NCBI GenBank assembly: GCA_041695045.1
Contig: JBGFRR010000131.1
Span: 1 to 39,615, forward strand
Reading direction: 5' to 3'
Source: JBGFRR01 sp041695045
GTDB taxonomy: Bacteria; Bacteroidota; Ignavibacteria; UBA10030
DNA: 39,615 nt
Below are positions 7,299-15,360 of this stretch, one piece after another. How positions within the stretch are numbered: the stretch's first letter is position 1; every line of letters starts with the position of its first letter. The position numbers and the translations under genes were made by a program. The notes under the pieces were generated by a model. The model saw nothing but the letters and a program-made list of their open reading frames with translations, was not told the origin of the DNA and searched no databases.

Positions 7299-8612
7299 CT
7301 ATGCGCCGCGGAGTTCCTCATACAGTGGAAAGCGGCTGCACAGTTCCTCAACAGCGTCGAGTGTAGTCTTTTGAGCTTCCTCGTGGTTTGTGCTCGTCAG
7401 GACGCCGTCAATCAAGGCGGCAATGGTGCCCATCTCGGGTTCCTTCATGCCGCGCGTTGTGACGGCAGGCGTCCCAATCCGGATGCCGCTGGTAATGAGA
7501 GGAGACTTGTCGTCGAACGGGACGGCGTTCTTGTTAACGGTTATACCCGCGCGGTCGAGCGTTTCCTGTGCTTGCTTGCCGGTGAGGTTCCTGTTGCGGA
7601 GGTCGACGAGCATCAAATGGTTATCCGTGCCTCCGGAGATCACATGATACCCACGCTGGACGAGTGCATTTGCCAGCGCACGTGCGTTGCTGATCACCTG
7701 TTTTGAGTACTCGACGAACTCCGGCTGTAGGTTCTCGTAGAATCCCACTGCCTTCGCTGCGATGACGTGCATCAGCGGCCCCCCTTGAATACCGGGGATG
7801 ACCATCGCGTCGAGCAGCTCCGACATCATTTTCGTGCGGCCCGATTTTGGTGCTGCGAGGCCAAACGGGTTTTCGAAATCTTTTCCCATCAGAATGAATC
7901 CGCCGCGAGGCCCGCGGAGCGTCTTGTGCGTTGTCGAGGTGACGACATGGCAGTGGGGGAGAGGGTCGTTGAGGAGCTTCGAGGCGATGAGGCCTGCCGG
8001 GTGAGCAATGTCGGCAAAGAGGAACGCCCCAACCTTGTCCGCAATTTCCCGGAATGCCTTATAGTCAATGTTGCGCGAGTAGGCGCTCGCCCCCACGGTG
8101 ATCATTCGTGGCCGTTCGCGCCCGGCAATATCCTCGACTTGGTTGTAATCGATAACGCCGGTTGCGGGTGAAACGCCGTATGCGGAGAACTTGTAGAGTT
8201 GGCCGGAGAAGTTCACCGACGAGCCGTGGGTGAGATGGCCGCCGTGTGAGAGGTTCATCCCGAGCACCTTATCGCCAGGCTTGAGGAACGTGAAATACAC
8301 GGCCATATTAGCCTGTGAGCCCGAATGGGGCTGTACATTCGCATACTCAGCGCCGAAGAGTTTCTTCGCGCGATCGCGGGCGAGGTCTTCTGCAACGTCC
8401 ACAAACTCGCAGCCGCCGTAGTACCGCTTGCCGGGATATCCCTCGGCGTACTTGTTCGTAAGCGGTGTGCCGAGCGCCGCGAGCACGGCTACGCTGACGA
8501 AGTTTTCCGAAGCGATCAGCTCTAACTTCGCATGCTGTCGGTGAATTTCATTGCTGACGGCTGCGTGGAGTTCCGGGTCTCGTTGTTTCAACAGGGCGAG
8601 CGGTGCGTTCAT
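7299..8612 (-). CDS. glyA: Serine hydroxymethyltransferase
   Basis: GlyA interconverts serine and glycine with tetrahydrofolate and is the main source of one-carbon units. The family signatures are N-terminal QHAKLELIASENFVS, YPGKRYYGGCEFVD, the segment ADIAHPAGLI, and the PLP lysine in VTSTTHKTLRGPRGG. The frame is open to 8786, but that extension covers rpiB coding sequence and a GC hairpin, so ATG 8612 (M-N-A-P-L-A-L-L-K) gives the normal length of 437 residues. No strong ribosome site is visible, and a CCCCGCC/GGCGGGG hairpin lies 28 nt upstream. It is located between rpiB and tatC in a long minus-strand run. Confidence 0.96.
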   Translation of the reverse strand: MNAPLALLKQRDPELHAAVSNEIHRQHAKLELIASENFVSVAVLAALGTPLTNKYAEGYPGKRYYGGCEFVDVAEDLARDRAKKLFGAEYANVQPHSGSQANMAVYFTFLKPGDKVLGMNLSHGGHLTHGSSVNFSGQLYKFSAYGVSPATGVIDYNQVEDIAGRERPRMITVGASAYSRNIDYKAFREIADKVGAFLFADIAHPAGLIASKLLNDPLPHCHVVTSTTHKTLRGPRGGFILMGKDFENPFGLAAPKSGRTKMMSELLDAMVIPGIQGGPLMHVIAAKAVGFYENLQPEFVEYSKQVISNARALANALVQRGYHVISGGTDNHLMLVDLRNRNLTGKQAQETLDRAGITVNKNAVPFDDKSPLITSGIRIGTPAVTTRGMKEPEMGTIAALIDGVLTSTNHEEAQKTTLDAVEELCSRFPLYEELRGA

Positions 8613-8639
8613 GCGGTCACTCAGGAGGATGGTGAAGAA

Positions 8640-8656
8640 CCCCGCCAACGGCGGGG
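8640..8656 (-). repeat. Short GC hairpin between rpiB and glyA
   Basis: CCCCGCC (8640-8646) and GGCGGGG (8650-8656) form a perfect 7-bp stem around a 3-nt loop. There is no T-run on either side. A similar element, CCCGCC/GGCGGG, occurs at 20590-20604. It may be a small dispersed hairpin or an mRNA processing or stability element within the operon. Confidence 0.5.
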
Positions 8657-8680
8657 CGGCGAGGACAGTTGGCAACGCGA

Positions 8681-9118
8681 CTACAGTTTGGTGATGGAGT
8701 GGATTTTTTCCACCCTGCGTTGATGGCGCTCCCCCTCGAACGGCGTTGAGAGAAACGTGCGGATGATGTCGGCTGCCGATTCCCAACCGGTGATGCGCGC
8801 GCCAATCGTCAGCACATTGGCGTCGTTATGCTGGCGGGCCAAACGTGCCGCTGTAACCGATTCGCACACCGCAGCACGGATGCCTCGATGTTTGTTGGCA
8901 ACAATCGACATACCGATGCCCGTGCCGCACACGAGGATTCCGCGCTTGCATTCTCCTTCCGACACCGCCGTCGATGCGCGATGTGCCCACTCCGGGTAGT
9001 CGGTCGACTCTTCGGATGCGGTGCCGAAATCGTTGTAGGGGAGGTTCAACTCGTCGAGCAACTTCTTGACGCGCTCTTTGTATTCGAACCCTGCGTGGTC
9101 GCTGGCAACGGCAATCAT
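8681..9118 (-). CDS. rpiB: Ribose 5-phosphate isomerase B
   Basis: This 145-residue protein matches RpiB, which interconverts ribose 5-phosphate and ribulose 5-phosphate in the pentose phosphate pathway. Motifs are IAVASDHAGFEYK at the N-terminus, YNDFGT, the phosphate-binding loop GILVCGTGIGMSIVANK with the active-site cysteine, and ARQHNDANVLTIGAR. It starts 6 nt after the stop of the TPR gene. No rpiA is seen in the window. LacA/LacB-type isomerases share the fold, but the CGTG loop and the housekeeping setting favour RpiB. Confidence 0.95.
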   Translation of the reverse strand: MIAVASDHAGFEYKERVKKLLDELNLPYNDFGTASEESTDYPEWAHRASTAVSEGECKRGILVCGTGIGMSIVANKHRGIRAAVCESVTAARLARQHNDANVLTIGARITGWESAADIIRTFLSTPFEGERHQRRVEKIHSITKL

Positions 9119-9124
9119 GCGCGC

Positions 9125-10414
9125 TCACAACGTGGGAACGGTAACCTCATCCCGGATCCACTCATAGCAGGGACCCTGGATCGACATCTTGCCGTTTAAG
9201 ATTCGACTGCGGTGGAAAAAGTAATCTTCTCGCGCGGGAACAAGCGATGCGAGTTCGCGTGACAGACGGTCGGCCTCATTGGCTATGCCGGGCTCAACAG
9301 CCTTTGCGCGGGCATAGGACTCTTGCGCTAGTCGGTAGACGAGTTTGTCGTTTATGTCGAGCTTTCCCCAGTCGCCGCCTTTAGTATTCCGGATGCAATC
9401 CTCAACGGCTGCCTTGTAGATCTCCGCGATCTCGATGTACGGTCTGCCCCAGCCGCGTTCACTGGCGGCGGCGCGTTGGGCGAATGTTCGCGCCTGCGAG
9501 TAATTTCCCATCTCTCGATAGCAGATGCTGATGTTGAGGAGGTTCTCCTTGAGCGCGGCGTTGAGAGCAAGCGACCGCTCGTACGACTCGATTGCTTCTT
9601 TGAACTTTCGTTGGCGTTGCTGCACTTTGGCGAGTTCATTCCAATACGTGGCGTTACGGCCGTCTTTTTTAATAAGGCGCTGGAGGAATCGCTCGGCATG
9701 GACGAATTGCTCTGCCTGGATGCTTGCCCGCGCTGCACCCCAGATGTACTCGATATTTTCAGGGTCGCTCACAAGTAGCTTCTCGTACAACTGAACGAGC
9801 TCTCTGGGGTCGCTGACGAGTCCTTTCAGACGTTCGGCGGCAATCTGGTTTGACGGGTCTTCATTGACGACGCGTTGGTACAGGTTCATCGCCTTCTCTT
9901 TGAACTCAGGCTTCTCGTCCATGTACTTGCGATAGAGCAGTCCAAGCCTATCGACGTAGGCGAAGTCTGTTCCCTTGTAATCCAATTCTAACGCCTTTTC
10001 GTACGCGTGCATCGCTTCCATGTCTTTGTCGTCGTAATAGACTTCGTACGCGTAGGCTTTCAACAGCCAGTAAGTTAGGGCGCGTTCGGGCACATGCTTG
10101 AGGCCGAGGTTGTAGACCATGATGATGGTATCAGCGTAGGCCCGTTTGACGTCCGCGGGAGCCTTCTCGTATAGTCCGTGATAGGATTCTGCCAATCGCT
10201 GGTAGAGGGGTTTAAAGAATGCTGGGTCCAACTTGTACACCGTCCAGCCGTACGGTATCGCGCTCGCAAAGTCGCCGTTCTTGTGATACTCCGCGAACAA
10301 GCTGATGTTCTTGCGAAGCTCATCAATGTTCGCTTGTGCGCTGACAACAGTGAACTGGCCGCCGGCGAGGAACAGCATGCTAGCTACTGCAACTGACCAT
10401 CGAAGCCTTCTCAT
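9125..10414 (-). CDS. Secreted tetratricopeptide-repeat protein
   Basis: This 429-residue protein has a signal peptide (positive MRRLRW, hydrophobic core, cleavage probably after VVSAQA or just before it). TPR-like helical repeats fill most of the chain. The clearest is near residues 244-330: ATYWNELAKVQQRQRKFKEA, followed by SYERSLALNAALKENLLNI. It should be a periplasmic scaffold or protein-protein adaptor. A GGAGGG ribosome site precedes ATG 10414. It follows the beta-barrel gene by 27 nt and precedes rpiB by 6 nt. Its position after a lipoprotein and a FadL/PorV-like barrel suggests an envelope complex, but I cannot assign a specific function. Confidence 0.85.
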   Translation of the reverse strand: MRRLRWSVAVASMLFLAGGQFTVVSAQANIDELRKNISLFAEYHKNGDFASAIPYGWTVYKLDPAFFKPLYQRLAESYHGLYEKAPADVKRAYADTIIMVYNLGLKHVPERALTYWLLKAYAYEVYYDDKDMEAMHAYEKALELDYKGTDFAYVDRLGLLYRKYMDEKPEFKEKAMNLYQRVVNEDPSNQIAAERLKGLVSDPRELVQLYEKLLVSDPENIEYIWGAARASIQAEQFVHAERFLQRLIKKDGRNATYWNELAKVQQRQRKFKEAIESYERSLALNAALKENLLNISICYREMGNYSQARTFAQRAAASERGWGRPYIEIAEIYKAAVEDCIRNTKGGDWGKLDINDKLVYRLAQESYARAKAVEPGIANEADRLSRELASLVPAREDYFFHRSRILNGKMSIQGPCYEWIRDEVTVPTL

Positions 10415-10441
10415 TGCAACACACCCTCCATTGGTGAATAA

Positions 10442-11659
10442 TCAATCTTCTGTGAACTGAATGAACCACGGCTCGCTAGCACTGAGCGAGAAGGAAAGCC
10501 GCAGGATGGTCTCGCGTTGAAGGTTCTTCGCCGCCGTTCCGCGCATGCCTGCTTGAAGACCAATCTGAAGCCGAGTGTTGTAGCCAATCGGCAGGCCGAG
10601 ACCCGCCGTGGCAACGATCTCGTCAATCGGTTCACCCTGCACCCTGAGATAGGTTCCATTATACAAAAAACCTAAACGATATGCGACTCTGCCCCAATAG
10701 GTATCAGATTTCTGTGCGGGCAGCACTTCAAAGCCAGCACCAACGCTGGTGCTCGCTCTTATTTCAACACTCTGCAGCGGTGGAAAGTTTTCGGGCTTCC
10801 AGAATTGCCGATGGAAGTCGGCCGTCAGCACGTAACGTTCGGCGATCAGGAGGGATGTCCCGAAGCCTACGGCCAGAGGGATCTCCTGCCTTGTCGAGCC
10901 TGTGCCGATCGTATCGGTGGTGGCTTCAACGACATGAAGCGTTTCCGTCGTTCCCGAGAGCGTTGCCGGGAACGTCGCAATTGCTCCAAAAGACCAGAAT
11001 GGCAGAATGGAGTAGATGCTTCCCACTGTTACGTTTGAGCCCGAAAGATACCGGGCGCGTCGGACTTCGCTAGCGGTGAAGCTTTCATCTTCAAAGTTGA
11101 TTCCGTACAACTGACGGATGGCTCCGAACAGGTAGTTGAACTTCACGCCTAAACTCAGCTGTTCGATGGGCGAATACGATCCACCAAGCCTCAACGCCAT
11201 GAGGCCGCCGGTTCCGAAAAGTTTTTGTTGGGATACGATTCCGAGTAGATTGTCGGTACGGGCGATCGCATAGTCAACCGTACTATAGGGGACGGCTTCG
11301 AGCGCGAGCGTTGCACCGCGTGGCTTGTAGATGGGAAACGCGAAGGCAATGTCGCGAAACTCGCCGGTGGCATACGTGCTGGAACCGAGGTCGTCTTTTG
11401 CTGAGAGATGATTGAATTGAAAACCGCCTGAGATGCGCGTCTCCGAAATGCCCGCCAGGCCAGCCGGGTTCAACCGATTGATGAACCCGTCGCCTTGTAA
11501 CGCGACGCCGGCATTACCCATCGCGAAGAGTCGGCTGCCGCCAAAAAGCCGGATGTCCCCGAGTCCGTAGCGGGAATAGACGGAGCCGTTCGCCGATGCG
11601 ACGTTCACCAGGGCAGACGAGAGAAACATTGTAGCAACAAGAACTGCAAGCGTTCGCAT
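10442..11659 (-). CDS. Outer-membrane beta-barrel protein, OmpP1/FadL- or PorV-like
   Basis: This 405-residue protein has an N-terminal signal peptide (cleavage near VASANG). The segment LFAMGNAGVALQGDG, then FINRLNPAGLAGI, mirrors the start of PorV and FadL-family barrels and of the porV gene in this window (GMGEAGVAIADDAW, FWNPAGLGF). Alternating hydrophobic strands fill the rest. A hydrophobic-substrate channel or a T9SS-associated barrel are both possible. It starts 2 nt after the lipoprotein stop, so the two are very likely co-translated. It is not a plain copy of PorV, since the middle and C-terminal regions differ. Confidence 0.8.
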   Translation of the reverse strand: MRTLAVLVATMFLSSALVNVASANGSVYSRYGLGDIRLFGGSRLFAMGNAGVALQGDGFINRLNPAGLAGISETRISGGFQFNHLSAKDDLGSSTYATGEFRDIAFAFPIYKPRGATLALEAVPYSTVDYAIARTDNLLGIVSQQKLFGTGGLMALRLGGSYSPIEQLSLGVKFNYLFGAIRQLYGINFEDESFTASEVRRARYLSGSNVTVGSIYSILPFWSFGAIATFPATLSGTTETLHVVEATTDTIGTGSTRQEIPLAVGFGTSLLIAERYVLTADFHRQFWKPENFPPLQSVEIRASTSVGAGFEVLPAQKSDTYWGRVAYRLGFLYNGTYLRVQGEPIDEIVATAGLGLPIGYNTRLQIGLQAGMRGTAAKNLQRETILRLSFSLSASEPWFIQFTED

Positions 11660-11661
11660 AG

Positions 11662-12837
11662 TTATTGCACCGGCGAATAGGTGATGATGAGTTTTGGGCG
11701 GAGCGATTCCGGAGCTGCAGAACCGTAGAGGACGAACCGGTCAAGAGAGCTTGCCTCGGTGCGTCCACCAATCGCTACGCGCCGCGCTTCGTTGCTCCTG
11801 AACCAGAGTTGCACAAGCGAAGAGAGGTTGAAGCGATAGACTTTTAGACCGGCTTGCGTTTCGGGTTCGCCAAGAGCGAGCAGTCGTTCGAAGGTTCCAT
11901 CGTTGCTGATGTAATAGGCTTGGAGTGAGTCTGTCGAGTAGGTGTTGATACGGCTTGAAGCGGCATCGAGAGTAAGTTCGAGAATAGCACGATGGATGCT
12001 CGCTTTGGCAGGAACATTGTCGATGCTGAAATCCACAATCGAGCGAGTGGCGACGCCGCTCTGGATGAACAGGCGAGAGGTGTCCGATTTCCATGTTTGG
12101 CTCTTGAGTTCAGCGACGAAAGCCTCAACCGTACCGCCGAGCCGTGCTGTATCGGGTTGAGCAGCTCCTGACTTCTGATAGCGAACGATGAGGAGAGGAC
12201 GCTGCAGGAGTTCTTCAGCATTGCCCTTCACGAATCCCTTGGCGGCGGTTCCATTCGTGGGACGGAGAAGGATTCCATGGTTCTGAAACGTCGTGTCGAT
12301 GCCGGGATCAAGCCAGCGATGAACGAGGTTGATGTTGAGCGGAAGCAGCACATCGGCGGTGTCGGCGATAGCCGATGCGCTGAAGGAACTGCGCGGAGCA
12401 AGCTCGTAGAAGCCGGCGGCTTTCACCGAATCGATGGTCAGCGAATCGACACCCCAATGCTGAAGGATGCGATGGATGTCGACAGACCAGGTCCCCGATG
12501 GTTCCCCGATGTGGTAGTTGACGCGCACGCGAAGTTCGGCACCGAGGATGGTAACATTCCTGAAGGTGTCGGGCAAGGCAAGGAAGCGAACGAGTCCCCA
12601 CGTTTCGACGCCATTCGCTTGTCCGACGATCCAACGAATGGGAGATGGGCCGGGAATTCTTACGCTGTTGGAGCTCCCCACCGAGCGCGTTGAAGCGGTA
12701 TCGATGCGAAGAAGGTCGGAGTCGGGGATCAACCGCGAGCCGACGGGCGATGGTTCTTCAACGCAGCCGCTTACCGCGAGGAACGCCGTCGTCAGAAGCG
12801 CCGCGAACGAAAGAGACGAAATTGATCGGGTAGTCAC
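11662..12837 (-). CDS. Lipoprotein with DNRLRE/DUF4270-like beta domains
   Basis: The mature protein begins at a lipobox (L-A-V-S-G-C) about 24 residues after a GTG start at 12837. The frame is open further upstream, but that stretch lies inside gmhB, and the GTG overlaps the gmhB stop as GTGA, which argues for coupled translation. After the lipidated cysteine comes EEPSPVGSRLIPDSDLLRID, reminiscent of DUF4270-type lipoproteins. Two similar beta-rich halves follow, each ending in a strand such as PLLIVRYQK or PKLIITYSP, as in DNRLRE-type surface modules. It is probably anchored to the outer membrane together with the barrel encoded immediately downstream. Function unknown. Confidence 0.78.
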   Translation of the reverse strand: MTTRSISSLSFAALLTTAFLAVSGCVEEPSPVGSRLIPDSDLLRIDTASTRSVGSSNSVRIPGPSPIRWIVGQANGVETWGLVRFLALPDTFRNVTILGAELRVRVNYHIGEPSGTWSVDIHRILQHWGVDSLTIDSVKAAGFYELAPRSSFSASAIADTADVLLPLNINLVHRWLDPGIDTTFQNHGILLRPTNGTAAKGFVKGNAEELLQRPLLIVRYQKSGAAQPDTARLGGTVEAFVAELKSQTWKSDTSRLFIQSGVATRSIVDFSIDNVPAKASIHRAILELTLDAASSRINTYSTDSLQAYYISNDGTFERLLALGEPETQAGLKVYRFNLSSLVQLWFRSNEARRVAIGGRTEASSLDRFVLYGSAAPESLRPKLIITYSPVQ

Positions 12838-13430
12838 GGGGATGAAAGTCGCCTTTTGTCGAGTTGTTTCTTGATATATCGCCATGCTGCATACGCATCG
12901 GCGGCAACATGGTCTAATGGTGTGGCGGAGAAGCACTCATCGCGTTCTGCCGCTCCATATCCTGTTAATACGAGAACCGTGCCACAGTTGGCACTCTTGC
13001 CGGCAAGGATGTCGTTGCACCGGTCGCCCACCACAAACGAAGCGTTGAGCACAATACCGTGTTCCCGTGCTGCCCGGTCTAACATTCCTGTCCCCGGTTT
13101 GCGACACCTGCATACTCGTCGATACGGTGGAACGCCGTAGTCCGGATGGTGCGGACAGTAGTAGATGCCGTCCACGCGTGCGCCGCATTCAGCCAGGAGA
13201 GTGAGAAAGCGATGATGAATCCGCCGGAGGTCCTCCTCAGTCAGCAGCCCGCGTGCAATGCCCGACTGGTTTGTGATGACAAAGACTTTGACGCCGTACG
13301 CATTGGCCTCGTGTATGGCTCTGGCAGCATTTGGGATAAGCTCGAGTTCTTCCGGGTGGGTGAGGAAGTCGACTTCGGTGTTGATGGTACCGTCGCGGTC
13401 GAAGAAAATCCCTACTTCGTTGCGTCTCAC
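12834..13430 (-). CDS. gmhB: D-glycero-D-manno-heptose-1,7-bisphosphate 7-phosphatase
   Basis: This 198-residue HAD-superfamily phosphatase (subfamily IIIA) carries the nucleophile motif FFDRDGT (Asp11, Asp13), the motif II threonine in VFVITNQSGIARG, and the zinc loop CPHHPDYG with partners in CRCRKPGTG. This combination is typical of GmhB, which dephosphorylates heptose bisphosphate for LPS inner-core precursors or S-layer sugars. Histidinol-phosphate phosphatase is the closest alternative, but no his genes are nearby. It starts 4 nt after glgA and overlaps the lipoprotein gene by 4 bases. No gmhA, hldE or hldD lies in the window. Confidence 0.88.
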   Translation of the reverse strand: MRRNEVGIFFDRDGTINTEVDFLTHPEELELIPNAARAIHEANAYGVKVFVITNQSGIARGLLTEEDLRRIHHRFLTLLAECGARVDGIYYCPHHPDYGVPPYRRVCRCRKPGTGMLDRAAREHGIVLNASFVVGDRCNDILAGKSANCGTVLVLTGYGAAERDECFSATPLDHVAADAYAAWRYIKKQLDKRRLSSP

Positions 13431-13434
13431 GCCC

Positions 13435-14916
13435 TCAGTGCTTTGCTAAGTCGCGGTACAAGGCAATGTACTTCTTGGCGGAATGTTTCCACGAAAAGTC
13501 TTGCATCATGGCATTCCGCATCAGTTTTTTCCACTCCTCTTCCTGTTGGTACTGCTTCACGGCGCGCTGGATGGCCTTAAGCATCTCCTTCGCATCGTAC
13601 TTCTCGAACTTGAAGCCCGTCCCCTTGCTGTTGACCGATTGGTCTTCCACCGTATCGTCCAAGCCGCCAGTTGCGCGCACAATCGGAATCGTGCCGTAAC
13701 GCATGCTGTACATCTGGTTGAGGCCGCAGGGCTCGTACTTGGACGGCATCAGGAACATATCGCTCCCGGCCTCGATGAGGTGCGCCAGCTCTTCATCCAA
13801 TCCGAAATGGACACCCATCCGGTCGGAGTATTTCTTTTGCGCTGCTTCAAATTTCTTTTCAAGGTGCTTGTCCCCATCGCCGAGCATCACAAGCTGGACG
13901 TCCATTGTGAGCATGTCATCCAGAGCTTCCAGCATAAGGTCGAAGCCCTTTTGGTCAACGAGACGAGAGACAGCGCCGATGAGGGGGATGGAAAGGTCCT
14001 GACGGAGTTTAAACCGCTGCTGGAGTGCGCGCTTGTTATCGAGCTTGGCCTCCAGCGACTTAATGTCGTAGCGCCGGTAGATCAGATTGTCGGCTGCAGG
14101 ATCCCACACCTGATAATCAATCCCGTTGAGGATTCCATGAAGGTCTTTGCGTCGATGAGCGAGGAACTCATGAAGCCCTGCCCCGAGTTCGGCAGACGTT
14201 GAGATTTCCTCTGCGTACTTCTCACTCACGGTGGTGATGGCGTCGGCGTAGTACAGCCCGGCTTTGAGAAAATTCAGCTTGCCGTATGCTTCTACGCCAT
14301 TGGGCGAAAAGGTTTTTTTGGGAAGATTGGTCTTCTCGAACGATTCCGCCGGAAACGCTCCCTGATAGGCCATGTTGTGGATGGTGAAAACGACTTTGGT
14401 CGACTTGAAAAACGGGTCATCCGCATAGAGCGTCTTGAGGTATGCCGGAATCAGTCCCGTCTGCCAGTCGTTGCAGTGAATGATGTCGGGTTGCCAGCCG
14501 AGTTTCTTGAGCGTTTCAAGAGCGCCGCGATTGAAGAAGATGAACCGTTCGTCGTTGTCCTTATAGTCTTCTTTCCTCTTTGGGCTCTGGTACACGCCAT
14601 CGCGGCCGAAGTACTTCTCGTTGTCGAGAAAGTACACCTGCACCTTGTCTTTGAGGTTGGAGATGAATGAGGATTTGACGTTGCCGATTTCGGTGGCGTT
14701 CCCGACGGGGACGGAAATCTCTTTGAGCCGGATGATATCGTGCAGCCTGAATTTCCGCTCGCTGATGAACCGGTATCGCGGCATCATGATGCGGATTTCG
14801 TGCCCGAGGTCTTTGATGGCTTTCGGGAGTGCTGCTGAGACATCGGCAAGGCCACCGGTCTTCGCAAACGGCTCAACTTCGCTGGAAACAAAAAGGATGT
14901 TAAGGGGTTTTGACAT
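13435..14916 (-). CDS. glgA: Glycogen (starch) synthase, GT5
   Basis: This 493-residue GT-B enzyme transfers glucose from ADP-glucose to growing alpha-1,4-glucan. The N-terminal substrate motif EVEPFAKTGGLADV is present with Lys19, and the C-terminal domain contains GAVSRLVDQKGFDL and PSKYEPCGLNQMYSMRYGT with the catalytic glutamate and nucleotide contacts. It heads the nine-gene minus-strand run, and a clear promoter lies 32-60 nt upstream. The 5' leader has no strong ribosome site. No glgB, glgC or glgP lies in the window, so the glycogen pathway is dispersed. Confidence 0.95.
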   Translation of the reverse strand: MSKPLNILFVSSEVEPFAKTGGLADVSAALPKAIKDLGHEIRIMMPRYRFISERKFRLHDIIRLKEISVPVGNATEIGNVKSSFISNLKDKVQVYFLDNEKYFGRDGVYQSPKRKEDYKDNDERFIFFNRGALETLKKLGWQPDIIHCNDWQTGLIPAYLKTLYADDPFFKSTKVVFTIHNMAYQGAFPAESFEKTNLPKKTFSPNGVEAYGKLNFLKAGLYYADAITTVSEKYAEEISTSAELGAGLHEFLAHRRKDLHGILNGIDYQVWDPAADNLIYRRYDIKSLEAKLDNKRALQQRFKLRQDLSIPLIGAVSRLVDQKGFDLMLEALDDMLTMDVQLVMLGDGDKHLEKKFEAAQKKYSDRMGVHFGLDEELAHLIEAGSDMFLMPSKYEPCGLNQMYSMRYGTIPIVRATGGLDDTVEDQSVNSKGTGFKFEKYDAKEMLKAIQRAVKQYQQEEEWKKLMRNAMMQDFSWKHSAKKYIALYRDLAKH

Positions 14917-14947
14917 CCGGAATCAAAAAGTTCAACAAACCGAAACA

Positions 14948-14976
14948 AATTTAGCCAATTTTCTTCGGATAAGCAA
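14948..14976 (-). promoter_or_regulatory. Promoter for glgA and the nine-gene run
   Basis: On the minus strand TTGCTT (14976-14971) and TAAATT (14953-14948) are separated by 17 nt. The -10 box continues as TAAATTTG, which also fits the Bacteroidetes TAnnTTTG form. Transcription would begin near 14941, about 25 nt before the ATG at 14916. Confidence 0.65.
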
Positions 14977-15151
14977 TCCTTAAGTTCGTGTCTTGTGTTT
15001 GTGGCTGATGCGGGTGGCGACAGAACTTTATCGACGTGAGAAGCGTTTGAACGTGTAACTGTGTTCTGCGGGTGGGTGTACACTGAAAAAATCAGAACGC
15101 GTGAGATTGGCCATCCATGCGCCGGAGAGCGATGTATGAGGTTTTTTCTTC
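14977..15151. other. Non-coding stretch between the glgA promoter and the candidate RNA
   Basis: No convincing reading frame, tRNA or repeat is visible. Together with the flanking elements it makes up the 444-nt gap between glgA and porU. The rest of the gap is occupied by the glgA promoter (14948-14976), the RNA promoter (15152-15180), the structured region (15183-15316) and the terminator (15321-15354). Confidence 0.5.
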
Positions 15152-15180
15152 TTGATTCTTCGGGAGAAGATGTGTACCTT
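15152..15180 (+). promoter_or_regulatory. Promoter for the candidate RNA/leader upstream of porU
   Basis: TTGATT (15152-15157) and TACCTT (15175-15180) are spaced by exactly 17 nt. The predicted start is near 15185-15187, at the base of the long-range pairing described for the downstream RNA. Confidence 0.55.
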
Positions 15181-15184
15181 AGAC

Positions 15185-15354
15185 ACGGTTTATCACCATC
15201 AAGAAGGAGAATTGCCAGCATTTTGTTAAAGGTTCGTTCCTGAAGTTCAGCTTCATCGGTGGTGTAGTGTTCGGGATAGGCCTTTGACGAATTCGGCAGG
15301 TTCTCTCAGCTTGTGTAAAGCCGAATGAGAAGGCTTCTCTCATTCGGTTTTTTT
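15185..15354 (+). ncRNA. Candidate structured RNA or porU leader, about 170 nt
   Basis: The region lies between a promoter (15152-15180) and an intrinsic terminator and has no sensible reading frame. Its two halves pair over a long distance. GAGAATTGCC (15207-15216) pairs with GGCAGGTTCTC (15295-15305) with one bulge. After a small internal loop, TTTGTTAAAGG (15222-15232) pairs with CCTTTGACGAA (15281-15291), including two G-U pairs. An outer ACAC/GTGT clamp (15183-15186 with 15313-15316) and a small apical hairpin TGAAG/CTTCA (15241-15255) complete it. The rod shape and length recall 6S RNA, but a clear central bubble is missing. I do not recognise it as SRP RNA, tmRNA, RNase P RNA or a known riboswitch. 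It is either a free small RNA or an attenuating leader of porU. Confidence 0.5.
15321..15354 (+). terminator. Strong intrinsic terminator just before porU
   Basis: CCGAATGAGA (15321-15330) pairs perfectly with TCTCATTCGG (15338-15347) around a 7-nt loop, followed by seven T residues (15348-15354). It ends 6 nt before the porU ATG at 15361. The alternative in-frame ATG at 15325 lies inside the 5' arm of the stem. Confidence 0.85.
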
Positions 15355-15360
15355 CTTTTC

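Noticed and set aside
15185..15354. Direct identification of the pre-porU RNA as 6S, SRP or tmRNA
   Set aside because: The rod shape resembles 6S, but the large central bubble is not evident. SRP loop and tmRNA features are absent. Left as an unnamed candidate.
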